64,000 nucleotides of DNA. Origin: Niabella ginsenosidivorans (GTDB lineage Bacteria; Bacteroidota; Bacteroidia; Chitinophagales; Chitinophagaceae). The translations under genes were made by a program, and so were the position numbers. The DNA lies in the NCBI RefSeq assembly GCF_001654455.1, contig NZ_CP015772.1, positions 496,001 through 560,000 on the forward strand. Direction: 5' to 3'. The notes under the pieces were generated by a model. That model was not told the DNA's origin. It saw nothing but the letters and a program-made list of their open reading frames with translations, and did no database searches. Every line of letters starts with the position of its first letter. The stretch's first letter is position 1. Shown piece by piece: positions 26,282 to 35,948 of the stretch.

Positions 26282-29200
26282 ATGAGAAAATGGAAGCTTT
26301 TTAGTTTGATCATGTTGGCGATGCTTTACATGATTTCAAACAACCTGATGGCTCAAAGGGTTCCCATTAGCGGAACGGTACTTTCAGACGATGGTGCACC
26401 GCTGGAAGGAGTAACCGTTGCAGTAAGCGGAACAACCCGGGCAACTGTCACGGACAATAATGGCAAATTCACCATTAGTGCCAATGAAGGCACGTTACTG
26501 GAATTTAGCTATGTGGGTTATTTTACCCAAAAAGTAAAAGCCTCGGCCGGGATGGAGGTACACCTGTCAAAAGGAGAATCCGGCCAGCTAAGCGATGTAG
26601 TGGTTACGGCCATGGGTATTAAAAAAGAACGAAAAGCATTAGGCTATTCTGTTACTGAACTGGATGCACAGGAATTAATGAAAAATAAAAATACAAACGT
26701 CGTTAATTCTTTAGCAGGTAAAGTTCCGGGCGTAAACATTACGCAATTCAGTGGTTCAGCCGGTGCCGGCGCATCTATAACCATCCGTGGTGGTAATTCC
26801 ACATCAGAAGGCCGGCAAAATCAGCCGTTATTTGTTATTGATGGTATTATCTATGATAACTCCACAACGGTTACCGGTAATACAGGTACCGATGGTTTAT
26901 CGCGCAGTAACACAACCTATTCAAACCGTGTTATGGATATTAATCCTGAAGATATAGCAAGTCTTTCGGTATTGAAAGGAGCTGCGGCAGCGGCATTGTA
27001 CGGATCACGGGCAGCTGATGGTGTTGTAATCATTACCACAAAGAAAGGAGCAGAAGGCCGGGTAACGGTTAGTGTGAATAGCAAAATAAGCACTTCATGG
27101 GCCAATAAGCTGCCTCAGCCACAAACCGAATTTGGTAATGGCTCTTATGCCAGTAATGGTGTTTTTAGTGATGACAGCTATAACTCCTGGGGGATGAAAA
27201 TTCCGGCCGACAGCACGATATATGATAATATCGGTAATTTCTTTCAAAATGGCGTTGTATATGACAATAACGTAAACGTAGCAGGCGGCACCAAAAACGG
27301 CTCTTTTTATTTATCAGGATCTAATTATAATCAAACAGGTATCGTTCCCAATACAGGATATGATAAAACGACTTTCCGGTTTAACGGCGAACAAAAATAC
27401 GGACGTTTGACGTTGAATGCCAATGTTGCCTATTCTGTTGCTAATACTGACAGAACCTTGACTACTGCAGGATTATGGTCTGGCGGAGGATATAATGGGG
27501 TAGGGAGTATGCAGGCTTTATACGGCTGGCCCCAGACATTTGATATAACCAATTATATCAATCCCGACGGGACACAACATCGAATATTTGGCGGAACGCT
27601 TGCTTTAGAAAACGACAGAGACAACCCTTACTGGATCATTAATATGGATAAATTGACATCACAGACAAAACGCTTTACCGGAGGCATCAATGCCAATTAT
27701 AAGATTGCAGACTGGTGGGACTTTATTGCCCGTTTGGGTTACGATCAGTATGCAACGAATGATTATACGTATATTGCCCCCGGTTCGGCCGTTGCTCCTC
27801 TGTATCAAAACGGGCGTCTGAGCAAAGACCTGTTTGACTACACCTACATTACTACTACTGTAATGAGCAATTTCCATAAAACATTCGGCGGTTTTGATAC
27901 GCACCTGATGCTGGGAACCACTTCTGAAAGTACGGAATCGTCCAACCAGAATCATTGGGGATACGACTTTGTAACAGCAGGCACTATCAGCTTTAATAAT
28001 ATTGCCACGACCAATAAATTTTTTACGGATGTAACAACCAGGAAACGGTTGGTAGGTGCTTATGGAGAAATTGGCGTATCTTATAAAAGCATTGCATTTC
28101 TTACTGCAACAGGCCGTAATGACTGGTCATCTACATTACCTGTTGAGAACCGGTCTTATTTTTATCCTTCTCTTAGCGGCTCTTTTGTATTTACGGAATT
28201 GCTGCCCAAGAACAATGTTCTTTCCTTCGGAAAGGTCCGGGCAAGCTGGGCACAGGTAGGTAAAGATGCCAATGCCTATGCTACCAATACATATGTAAAT
28301 CCCCCTTATACCATTGGTTCTTTTATCGCAGTAGGAAATCAGTGGGCTGCCGGTAATCCTGTTTTGAAACCTGAAATTCAATCTTCCTGGGAAGTAGGGG
28401 GCGAGTTCCGGTTCCTGCAGGGTCGTATTGGGCTGGATTATACCTACTATCATAGTCAGACAGAGAATCAGATCGGGCAACCACGTTTAGCCCAATCCGG
28501 CGGATTTATTTTCAGTACTCTCAATTCGGGTTCTGTCATTAACAAGGGTATGGAAATAGCACTTACCGCCAAACCGATAGCCCAAGAAGACTTCGGATGG
28601 GAAACAGTGCTGAATTTTTCCTATAACAAAGGCCGGTTAGGTGCTTTCATCCCGGGCATTGCCTATTTTTATCCCACCGATGCCCAGTTCGGAACGGTGA
28701 AAGCAGCGTCTATTCCCAACGGAGGCTTTTTCCTGGGAATGACCGGTCAGCCTTACCTGCGTGAAGTCGATGCAGATGGGAAAGAAATTCCGAATGGGCG
28801 TTACCAGGTTGACCCTACGACCGGGTTGTATAAGCTGAACACTACTAATCCTGTTGTCGGCAACCGCGAGCCTGATTTCATCGGCGGTTTTAATAATACG
28901 TTTCGATACAAAAAGTTTATGCTGTCATTCCTTCTTGACATCCGTAAGGGAGGCGATGTGTATAATGGTACTGAGTATGCAATGGTCGCAAACGGGTTAA
29001 GTAAAAAAACGTTGCTGAACGACCGCCAGTCAGTAACTGTAAGCGGGGTTAACAGCGCTACCGGGGAAGATTTTACACAGACTTATGAAGCTGATAAGAC
29101 CTATACCATTGGCGGGAAAACCTATAATGGTAATTATATGATCCAGCAGTACTGGCAAAACTATGCGGCCAATTCTCTAAATTTTATTACTTCTGTAAAC

Positions 29201-29446
29201 TGGCTCAAGCTACGTTCCCTATCGTTAACATATGACTTTACCAGTATGCTGAAGAATAAAAAAGTGATTAAAAATCTCTCTGCAACAGCTGTAGGCACTA
29301 ATTTGTTCACATGGACCAACTACAAAGGAATGGATCCCGAGGTAAGCGCGGCCGGAGGAACGGGAGGATCTGGCTCTACAGGTATTGATTACCTGGGCGT
29401 ACCTGCAGTAGCCAGTTTCACATTCGGGGTAAATCTTACATTTTAA
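26282..29446 (+). CDS. SusC/RagA family TonB-dependent outer membrane receptor 1
   Basis: This 1054-aa receptor has a signal peptide (cleavage near LMA-QR, residue ~24), a CarboxypepD_reg-like domain (about 27-105, ISGTVLSDDGAPLEGVTVAV) and the SusC-type junction DVVVTAMGIKKERKALGY. The plug domain follows (LAGKVPGVNI, IRGGNS, PLFVIDGIIYD, VLKGAAAAALYGSRAADGVV), then a 22-strand barrel ending in FTFGVNLTF. It takes up a nutrient with the lipoprotein encoded 3 bp downstream. No glycoside hydrolase lies nearby, so the substrate cannot be guessed. Confidence 0.95.
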   Translation: MRKWKLFSLIMLAMLYMISNNLMAQRVPISGTVLSDDGAPLEGVTVAVSGTTRATVTDNNGKFTISANEGTLLEFSYVGYFTQKVKASAGMEVHLSKGESGQLSDVVVTAMGIKKERKALGYSVTELDAQELMKNKNTNVVNSLAGKVPGVNITQFSGSAGAGASITIRGGNSTSEGRQNQPLFVIDGIIYDNSTTVTGNTGTDGLSRSNTTYSNRVMDINPEDIASLSVLKGAAAAALYGSRAADGVVIITTKKGAEGRVTVSVNSKISTSWANKLPQPQTEFGNGSYASNGVFSDDSYNSWGMKIPADSTIYDNIGNFFQNGVVYDNNVNVAGGTKNGSFYLSGSNYNQTGIVPNTGYDKTTFRFNGEQKYGRLTLNANVAYSVANTDRTLTTAGLWSGGGYNGVGSMQALYGWPQTFDITNYINPDGTQHRIFGGTLALENDRDNPYWIINMDKLTSQTKRFTGGINANYKIADWWDFIARLGYDQYATNDYTYIAPGSAVAPLYQNGRLSKDLFDYTYITTTVMSNFHKTFGGFDTHLMLGTTSESTESSNQNHWGYDFVTAGTISFNNIATTNKFFTDVTTRKRLVGAYGEIGVSYKSIAFLTATGRNDWSSTLPVENRSYFYPSLSGSFVFTELLPKNNVLSFGKVRASWAQVGKDANAYATNTYVNPPYTIGSFIAVGNQWAAGNPVLKPEIQSSWEVGGEFRFLQGRIGLDYTYYHSQTENQIGQPRLAQSGGFIFSTLNSGSVINKGMEIALTAKPIAQEDFGWETVLNFSYNKGRLGAFIPGIAYFYPTDAQFGTVKAASIPNGGFFLGMTGQPYLREVDADGKEIPNGRYQVDPTTGLYKLNTTNPVVGNREPDFIGGFNNTFRYKKFMLSFLLDIRKGGDVYNGTEYAMVANGLSKKTLLNDRQSVTVSGVNSATGEDFTQTYEADKTYTIGGKTYNGNYMIQQYWQNYAANSLNFITSVNWLKLRSLSLTYDFTSMLKNKKVIKNLSATAVGTNLFTWTNYKGMDPEVSAAGGTGGSGSTGIDYLGVPAVASFTFGVNLTF

Positions 29447-29449
29447 GTA

Positions 29450-31459
29450 ATGAAAAAAAATAAACAGATGAAAAATTTAAATTATATTATACTCGGTTGT
29501 ATACTGTTATCAGGCCTGGCTTCCTGTAAAAAATGGCTGGATGTGAACACCGATCCGGATAACCCCAATAATCAAAGCGTATTGATTGAAAACCGGCTGC
29601 CCTGGATCGAACACTTTTACCAGTATTCATCAGGGGTTACCAATTTTCGCACGGCATGCCAGGCCGGGGTTTATTATAGCACTACTGCCGGTGCCAATAC
29701 GTTCAGCACAACATGGCAGTGCTCTAACGCTAATTCAACAACCCCCTATCAAACCTGGTTTGTAGCAGTGTCTTCGAATGTGGTTGACATGTATAATGCT
29801 GCGCAGAAAAAAGGAGCTTATCATTATATGGCAGTAGCTGATGTGTTTCATGCATTGGGCTTTATGGAAATGCTGGATCTATATGGCGAAATGCCCTACA
29901 CAGAGGCCGCAACAGGAAACCCAAGCCCTAAGCCTGATGACGGTAAAACCATTTTTAATGGTTGTATGGCAAAATTAAATGAAGCCATCAGCCTGTTCAG
30001 CAAAGCACAGGAAGCCGGAGCGCCTGCACTTTCTTCTGGCGATTTGTGGAATACAGCTGGCGATGTCAACAAATGGATAAAATTATGCTGGGGATTAAAA
30101 GCCCGTTATATGTTGAAGCTGTCAAAAAAAGCAGATTTATATAACCCGGACTCTATTCTTTACTGTTTATCCAAAGGACCGCAGTCTATTGCTGATAATA
30201 TAGTAGGACCCGGTCTAAACAACAGTACCGTAACCGACTATTTGATAGGCGACCCTGTTGTAACCAATGGTAACTTTGATTATGCGGCTTATGGCAGTGC
30301 CAACCGTATTTCTCAATTCTATTACAACCTGCTTACCAATATGCGCGGCGCCGGCGTTACGGACCCCCGCATGACTAAAATTGTACCTGCTGCCATGTCT
30401 AATATTAAATTAGATGGTAACGGCAAGGTAACTTCTTATACCTGGAAACGTTCTATAGGCGTTGATTCTTATGGTCCTGCAACCCGCTTACAGAAAGGAG
30501 GTCCTGTTTCTATTGCAACGGCGAGCTATGCCGCTGCAAATACAGATATAAAATATACGATTGCCGATGCAACAGATCGCTCTCATTTTATTGATACTAT
30601 AACTAAAGCAGGAAAAACCTTCACGGTTAACGGAAATGATGTAACGGTAACTTATCCGAAGGGGTCTTTATTTATAAACAGCTCCAATTACGTCTATGCC
30701 GGCGATACGGTTTATGTAAATATGCGCAGCAGTGCTATCGCAACATCGGGTATAGCCGCCCAGGGGGAAACGGATGTAAGCTGGTATCCTTCTGTTGATG
30801 CATTTAATGCCGGCGCTGTGGCTTCCACAGGCTCATTTCAGGTGCGCCCGGTTTCCGACCAGGAGATCCTGACCTATCATGAGATGTGCTTTATTAAAGC
30901 GGAAGTGTATAAGCGAAAAGGAGAGAACGGTAATGCTTTAACGGCATATAAGGAAGGCATTAAAGCGCACCTGGATATGATGCAGGCCAAGTTAAACCAG
31001 TGGAAGACGGAAGGGTATACGGCTACCAATCCGGATATGGCACCTATGGATGCTGCTGCTATCAATACTTATCTGGCGAGCCCTGCAGTTGCCCAGGGAT
31101 CAGTTACCATGCAGGACATTATGTTGCAAAAATTCATTGCCATGGGTTGCAGTATTGAGAACTGGAACGATATGCGCCGGTTTAACTTCAGCGCTGATAA
31201 TGGGGGTGATATTGGCGTTGTTTACCCCGGTTATCAGCGCGGTCCCTTATTTACTGGTCAGGCTCAGCTCACAGGTGCTTCTCCATCTGATGTCAGGTAT
31301 TGGATGCGCCGCTGGATGCTGCCACCAACTTATGAAATAAATTATAATTCAGTAAATACACTGGCTTTGAACCCCCATGCTGCTGATCCGAATATCTGGA
31401 GCATGCCTGTTTGGTGGGATTGCGCCACTGATGACGAGTATTACGGATATCTTAAGTAA
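29450..31459 (+). CDS. SusD/RagB-like nutrient-binding outer membrane lipoprotein 1 (long form)
   Basis: This 669-aa lipoprotein has a type II signal peptide with lipobox GLASC and KKWLDVNTDPDNPNN straight after, typical of the SusD-like nutrient-binding group. It starts 3 bp after the SusC stop, so the two are co-transcribed. A second ATG at 29468 is also possible. It is longer than usual (450-550): an extra, largely beta stretch of about 110 residues (around 310-430, with FTVNGNDVTVTYPKG) sits in the second half. The C-terminal WNDMRRFNFS and RYWMRRWMLPPTYEI are family landmarks. Confidence 0.9.
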   Translation: MKKNKQMKNLNYIILGCILLSGLASCKKWLDVNTDPDNPNNQSVLIENRLPWIEHFYQYSSGVTNFRTACQAGVYYSTTAGANTFSTTWQCSNANSTTPYQTWFVAVSSNVVDMYNAAQKKGAYHYMAVADVFHALGFMEMLDLYGEMPYTEAATGNPSPKPDDGKTIFNGCMAKLNEAISLFSKAQEAGAPALSSGDLWNTAGDVNKWIKLCWGLKARYMLKLSKKADLYNPDSILYCLSKGPQSIADNIVGPGLNNSTVTDYLIGDPVVTNGNFDYAAYGSANRISQFYYNLLTNMRGAGVTDPRMTKIVPAAMSNIKLDGNGKVTSYTWKRSIGVDSYGPATRLQKGGPVSIATASYAAANTDIKYTIADATDRSHFIDTITKAGKTFTVNGNDVTVTYPKGSLFINSSNYVYAGDTVYVNMRSSAIATSGIAAQGETDVSWYPSVDAFNAGAVASTGSFQVRPVSDQEILTYHEMCFIKAEVYKRKGENGNALTAYKEGIKAHLDMMQAKLNQWKTEGYTATNPDMAPMDAAAINTYLASPAVAQGSVTMQDIMLQKFIAMGCSIENWNDMRRFNFSADNGGDIGVVYPGYQRGPLFTGQAQLTGASPSDVRYWMRRWMLPPTYEINYNSVNTLALNPHAADPNIWSMPVWWDCATDDEYYGYLK

Positions 31460-31471
31460 TGAATAGTTGGA

Positions 31472-31597
31472 GGCTGACCAAAAAGTCTGTTTATAACAGA
31501 TTGTCGTTCTGAACTTGTTTCAGAATCTATTTACAATCAGATGCCATTTTAGATGCTGAAATAAATTCAGCATGACAAAGGGACTTTTTGGTCAGCC
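31472..31597. repeat. MITE-like intergenic repeat, best copy (perfect 16-bp TIR)
   Basis: This 126-bp element is bounded by perfect 16-bp inverted repeats GGCTGACCAAAAAGTC and GACTTTTTGGTCAGCC. Inside are two imperfect hairpins, TTCTGAACTTGTTTCAGAA and TGCTGAAATAAATTCAGCA. It aligns with the reverse complement of 112-239. It starts 13 bp after the SusD 1 stop, so it may also end that transcript. Confidence 0.85.
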
Positions 31598-31850
31598 CCA
31601 GGTAAATAGTTTTAATTTTTATCCGCAAAACAGCGGAATAAAGCCGTCTCAAAGTAATGGGGACAGCTTTTTGATCTAAGGGTAGGGTAAACTTTTATAA
31701 CAAGGGCTCATTGATTGGTTGCCAAAATTTATCTTGGACGATCTTCTCCGGGAGGCCAGTTGCTGTATATGCTGCCGGATGAATATTTCTCTTATGCATT
31801 AAACCTGTAAAAAGTCGCATTAAAACGCAAATTTTGATTTTAAAGTTATC

Positions 31851-31880
31851 CACATTTGCAATTTTTTGCGGCAAATTGCG
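31851..31880 (+). promoter_or_regulatory. 10-bp-phased TGC repeats upstream of DeoR-like regulator 2
   Basis: CACATTTGCA, ATTTTTTGCG and GCAAATTGCG place TGC at 31857, 31867 and 31877, exactly 10 bp apart, about 55 bp before the GTG start of regulator 2. The layout matches the array upstream of regulator 1. An operator shared by the two paralogues is inferred. Confidence 0.5.
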
Positions 31881-31932
31881 GTATTGTTAAAATATTTAAC
31901 GTATCTTCAATAGTACATTTAAACCAATTGCT

Positions 31933-32682
31933 GTGTTAAAGAAAGAGCGACAGGCATATATTTTACACAGGCTTGATATACATAATAAAGTAGTCAATAC
32001 AAAACTCTGTGAAGATATTGGTGTGTCTGAAGATACCATACGCAGGGATTTGGAGGAACTTGACCGGGCTGGTAAACTGATCAAGGTGCATGGTGGAGCT
32101 TTATCTAACTCGTTTAATCATATTCACTTTGATACGGTTCCTGTTTATTCGCTGCAGCAAAAAGAAAAGATTGCCGAAAAAGCGATCCGTTTGATTAAAG
32201 ATAATATGTATGTGCTGACCAGCGGGGGAACTACCATCCTTGAAATGGCCAAACGTTTGCCCCATCAGTTAAAAGCCACCTTTATTACAGGAAGTATTCC
32301 GGTTTTAAATGCATACATACAGCACCCGAACCTCAATGTAATTGTAGTAGGAGACCGGGTAAATAAAAATGCAAAAATAACAGTAGGCGCCAGCGCTATT
32401 GCGAAGATCAGGGAGGTAAATGCGGATTTGTGCATATTGGGCACCAATGCGATCGACCTGCGGCGCGGGATAACCGATAACGACTGGGAAGTGGTAGAAT
32501 TGAAGAGAGCCATGATAGAGGCATCCACCAAAACTGTTTGCCTTACCATTGCAGAAAAACTGAACTCTTTTGAGGCCTTACAGGTGTGCGAATTGAAACG
32601 GATCGACTATTTAATTACGGAATTAAGTCCGGACGATAAATTATTGCAACCCTATGTTAAAGCAGGGGTGACTGTTTTATAA
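31933..32682 (+). CDS. DeoR/GlpR family transcriptional regulator 2 (paralogue)
   Basis: This 249-aa regulator is the same length as regulator 1 and roughly 80% identical by eye, most strongly in the last 90 residues (KTVCLTIAEKLNSFEALQV is unchanged). The winged helix (VSEDTIRRDLEELDRAGKL) and sensor domain (LTSGGTTILEMAKRL) are intact. It uses a GTG start at 31933. Only 20 bp separate it from the SusC gene, so it is probably in one operon with SusC/SusD 2. Its recognition helix is almost the same as that of regulator 1, so cross-regulation is likely (inference). Confidence 0.9.
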   Translation: MLKKERQAYILHRLDIHNKVVNTKLCEDIGVSEDTIRRDLEELDRAGKLIKVHGGALSNSFNHIHFDTVPVYSLQQKEKIAEKAIRLIKDNMYVLTSGGTTILEMAKRLPHQLKATFITGSIPVLNAYIQHPNLNVIVVGDRVNKNAKITVGASAIAKIREVNADLCILGTNAIDLRRGITDNDWEVVELKRAMIEASTKTVCLTIAEKLNSFEALQVCELKRIDYLITELSPDDKLLQPYVKAGVTVL

Positions 32683-32702
32683 GAATTTTAACCAATAAAA
32701 TC

Positions 32703-35700
32703 ATGAGAAAATCAATCATTTTTTCTGTACTCTTTTTGGTATTGTCGGGTATGGCAACAACAAGGCTATGGGCCCAGGACAAAACGATTACAGGAACCGT
32801 TTTTACGACAGCCAATACACCAATTGAAGGAGTAACAGTGCTGGTAAAGGAGAATGCTACAGCCACTACCACTGACGAAAATGGTAAGTATTTTATTAAG
32901 GCTGCACCTGGCCAAACGCTGGAGTTTAGTTCAGTTAGCTACAAGACAAAAAATATCGCCGTTACTGATATGGATACAGTAAACGTTATTCTGGAAGCGC
33001 TGGCGAATTCAATGGACGAAGTAGTCATTGTTGGATATGGAACACAGAAGAAAAGCGACCTGACAAATGCTATTGCTACTGTAGATGTTCAAAAGACATT
33101 CGGAAGCCGTCCGTTGGCAGATCCGATAAGAGCATTGCAAGGTACGGTTCCGGGACTGAACATTAATTATGCCAATGGCGGTTTAACCACCAGTCCAACC
33201 ATTAACATCAGAGGTTTGGGATCCGTGAATGGATCCAATAAGCCGCTAATACTTGTGGATAATATTGAAACTCCTGACCTGAGCATTATAAATCCTTACG
33301 ATATAGAAAGTATTTCTGTATTAAAAGACGCTACTTCGGCATCCATATACGGAGCGCGCGCAGCATTTGGCGTTGTTTTGATCAAGTTAAAACAGGGACG
33401 TCGTAATATAGCGCCTCTTGTCAGTTATAATGGAAACTATTCATGGGCTAAAGCGCAGGGAATGCCTGAATTTGCTGACCCGGTAAAGGAATTAGATGGA
33501 ATTATTCTGGGCTCAAAAAGAGCGGGGACAACCTCTCCTGAACTTTTTGGAATGCAACTGGATCAACTACGCGATGGGATTGCAAATTGGCAAAAGAATT
33601 ATGCGGCTACCAACACAGGCCTGGAAATGAAAAAGGGCGAAGACTTTGATATTATTAATGGTCAACCTTATTTTTATAAAGTCTGGGATGTAGATAAGAT
33701 TATGTTTCGATCAATGCCTCAGACTAACCAGGCGTTGAGTATAATGGGTGGGTCTGACAGGGTAACCTACTATCTTTCGGGCGCTTATAACTATCAGGGA
33801 GGAATGCTGAAAGTAAACCCGGATGCTATTAAAAAATACAATATTACCGGCGGGGTAAATGTTGATGTTACCAAATGGTGGACTGTCGGCCTGAAAATGT
33901 TGTACAGGAATTTTGAGTATACTTATCCGTATCAATATCAGGATTATTTTTATTATATGTGGCGCTGGGGAGCTTACTGGCCTTATGGAACCTATCAGGG
34001 GATCTATTTCCGGAATATACCCGGTTTGATGTCAAATGCGCAGGATGCCTATACAAAAGACAATTATAGCAGGGTTGATTTAAGTACCTCTTTAAAAATA
34101 GTAAAAGGACTGACACTGGATTTGAATTACACTATTGGTAAAGACAACGTATTAAATCATGAAGTGGGAGGCCCTGTGATGTTATGGAACTTCTGGAGTG
34201 CCAATGCGCCGCTGCAGGATGTAACTTCCGCCTCTCAAAATGTTGTTAGCTATTCGCAATACCGGTATGGGCAGAATACCTTTAATGCTTATCTGACTTA
34301 TGAAAAAAGGTGGCAAAAGCATCATTTTAAGGGAATGGCCGGTATTAACTCTGAGAGTTATGAAAATCTGGGTTTTACAGCATCACGTCGCAATTTACTT
34401 GATCCGACGAAAGGGGAACTTCCGTTAGCCACAGGTGATCAGTTTGCTACCGGAAGTCATGGTAACCGGGCATATGCCGGTTATTTTAGTCGTTTGAATT
34501 ATGACTATGAAGGTAAATATCTTTTCGAGGTAATGGGACGGTATGACGGATCTTCATCCTTTCCAATAAATGACCGGTGGGCGTTTTTCTCAGGTGCTTC
34601 TGCAGGTTGGGCACTGGGGAAGGAACAGTTTATGGATTTTGCAAAACCGGTTTTAAACGACTGGAAAATTCGGGCCTCTTTAGGAAGCATCGGCAACCAG
34701 GATGTGGGCGGTCAATATTTTATTCCACAAATGTACGCCAGTCAAATCAGCTGGATGTATAACGGAAACTATGTACAGGGCGTAACACCGCCACTTTCGG
34801 TACCCAGTTCATTAACCTGGGAGAAAATTCAAACCCTGGATGTTGGTACTGATATGAGTTTCCTGAAAGATGATAAATTAACATTAACCTTCGATTGGTT
34901 TCAGAGAACCAACGATAACATGATAACATCTGTTACGCTGCCCAATACATATGGTACTTCTGCTGCTTTAAACCCAAGGAGAAATGACGGGTCCATGCGT
35001 ACCCGTGGTTATGAAATAACCATTAATGGTAATTTCCCTGTTGGCAAGGATTTTACAATTTATTCCACGGTAGGATTTGCTGATCAAAAGGCCATAATTA
35101 CTAAATGGTATAATCCATCGCAGTTAATTGGTAATTATTATTCGGGTGCCACCTTAGGTGATATCTGGGGATTTGTAACCGACCGCTATTTTACAAATGC
35201 GGATTTTACAGAAGATGCAAATGGCAAGCTGGTTTACGCAAACGGCATTCCTTCCCAAGCTGCATTAATAGGTGGATCAAGCAATTTCGTATTCGGCCCA
35301 GGTGATATTAAATATAAAGACCTGAACGGTGATGGTAAAATCGATGGGGGTAATGCTTCTGCCTCAGATCATGGGGACCTGAAGGTGATCGGTAATACGC
35401 AACCCCGTTATAGTTTTACTTTAAGACTTGGAGCGGTATATAAAAATTTTGATATCGATTTGTTTGCTCAGGGGGTTGGTAAAAGAAATCTCTGGGGTGC
35501 CGGAAATGTGGTCATCCCTTTATATCAGGGTGCTGATATTTTATATGCAAATCAAATTGACTACTGGACTCCCGATAATCCTAATGCCCGTTTCCCGAAT
35601 CCATATGTTGGAAATGGCGGCGGCGGAACAATTGCAGGGTTAGGCGCCGGCGTGAACAACTTTTATCCACAGACCAAATATCTTTTAAATCTGGCCTATG

Positions 35701-35933
35701 CAAGGTTAAAAAATCTAACAGTTGGATACACGCTTCCAAATAGTTTTCTGGGAAGATATCATATTCAAAAGTGTAGAGTTTATTTTAGCGGAGAGAATCT
35801 GTTTACTATCAAAGACAAATACCTGCCAATTGATCCGGAAGCTTTCGATGCCAGTTCTACCGGAGGCTTTACAGGCAGGACCTGGCCTATATCCCGGGTA
35901 TTTTCGGTGGGTTTACAAATCAATTTCCAATAA
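32703..35933 (+). CDS. SusC/RagA family TonB-dependent outer membrane receptor 2
   Basis: This 1076-aa receptor has a signal peptide (cleavage near LWA-QD), a CarboxypepD_reg-like domain (about 28-105), the SusC signature DEVVIVGYGTQKKSDLTNAI and a plug with LQGTVPGLNI, IRGLGSVNGSNKPLILVDNIE and VLKDATSASIYGARAAFGVVLI. The C-terminal barrel ends VFSVGLQINFQ. It differs clearly from SusC 1, belonging to the GYGTQKK subgroup rather than the TAMGIKKE one, so the two SusCD pairs are not a tandem duplication. The SusD gene follows after 15 bp. Confidence 0.95.
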   Translation: MRKSIIFSVLFLVLSGMATTRLWAQDKTITGTVFTTANTPIEGVTVLVKENATATTTDENGKYFIKAAPGQTLEFSSVSYKTKNIAVTDMDTVNVILEALANSMDEVVIVGYGTQKKSDLTNAIATVDVQKTFGSRPLADPIRALQGTVPGLNINYANGGLTTSPTINIRGLGSVNGSNKPLILVDNIETPDLSIINPYDIESISVLKDATSASIYGARAAFGVVLIKLKQGRRNIAPLVSYNGNYSWAKAQGMPEFADPVKELDGIILGSKRAGTTSPELFGMQLDQLRDGIANWQKNYAATNTGLEMKKGEDFDIINGQPYFYKVWDVDKIMFRSMPQTNQALSIMGGSDRVTYYLSGAYNYQGGMLKVNPDAIKKYNITGGVNVDVTKWWTVGLKMLYRNFEYTYPYQYQDYFYYMWRWGAYWPYGTYQGIYFRNIPGLMSNAQDAYTKDNYSRVDLSTSLKIVKGLTLDLNYTIGKDNVLNHEVGGPVMLWNFWSANAPLQDVTSASQNVVSYSQYRYGQNTFNAYLTYEKRWQKHHFKGMAGINSESYENLGFTASRRNLLDPTKGELPLATGDQFATGSHGNRAYAGYFSRLNYDYEGKYLFEVMGRYDGSSSFPINDRWAFFSGASAGWALGKEQFMDFAKPVLNDWKIRASLGSIGNQDVGGQYFIPQMYASQISWMYNGNYVQGVTPPLSVPSSLTWEKIQTLDVGTDMSFLKDDKLTLTFDWFQRTNDNMITSVTLPNTYGTSAALNPRRNDGSMRTRGYEITINGNFPVGKDFTIYSTVGFADQKAIITKWYNPSQLIGNYYSGATLGDIWGFVTDRYFTNADFTEDANGKLVYANGIPSQAALIGGSSNFVFGPGDIKYKDLNGDGKIDGGNASASDHGDLKVIGNTQPRYSFTLRLGAVYKNFDIDLFAQGVGKRNLWGAGNVVIPLYQGADILYANQIDYWTPDNPNARFPNPYVGNGGGGTIAGLGAGVNNFYPQTKYLLNLAYARLKNLTVGYTLPNSFLGRYHIQKCRVYFSGENLFTIKDKYLPIDPEAFDASSTGGFTGRTWPISRVFSVGLQINFQ

Positions 35934-35948
35934 TAAAACTTTCAAAAA

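Larger units (their letters stand above)
31460..31932. other. Intergenic region between SusD 1 and regulator 2
   Basis: The gap holds the MITE-like repeat at 31472-31597, then ~250 bp of AT-rich DNA without a convincing ORF, then the phased repeats at 31851-31880 that mark the promoter of regulator 2. A DnaA-box-like TTATCCACA lies at 31846-31854, possibly by chance. Confidence 0.5.
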
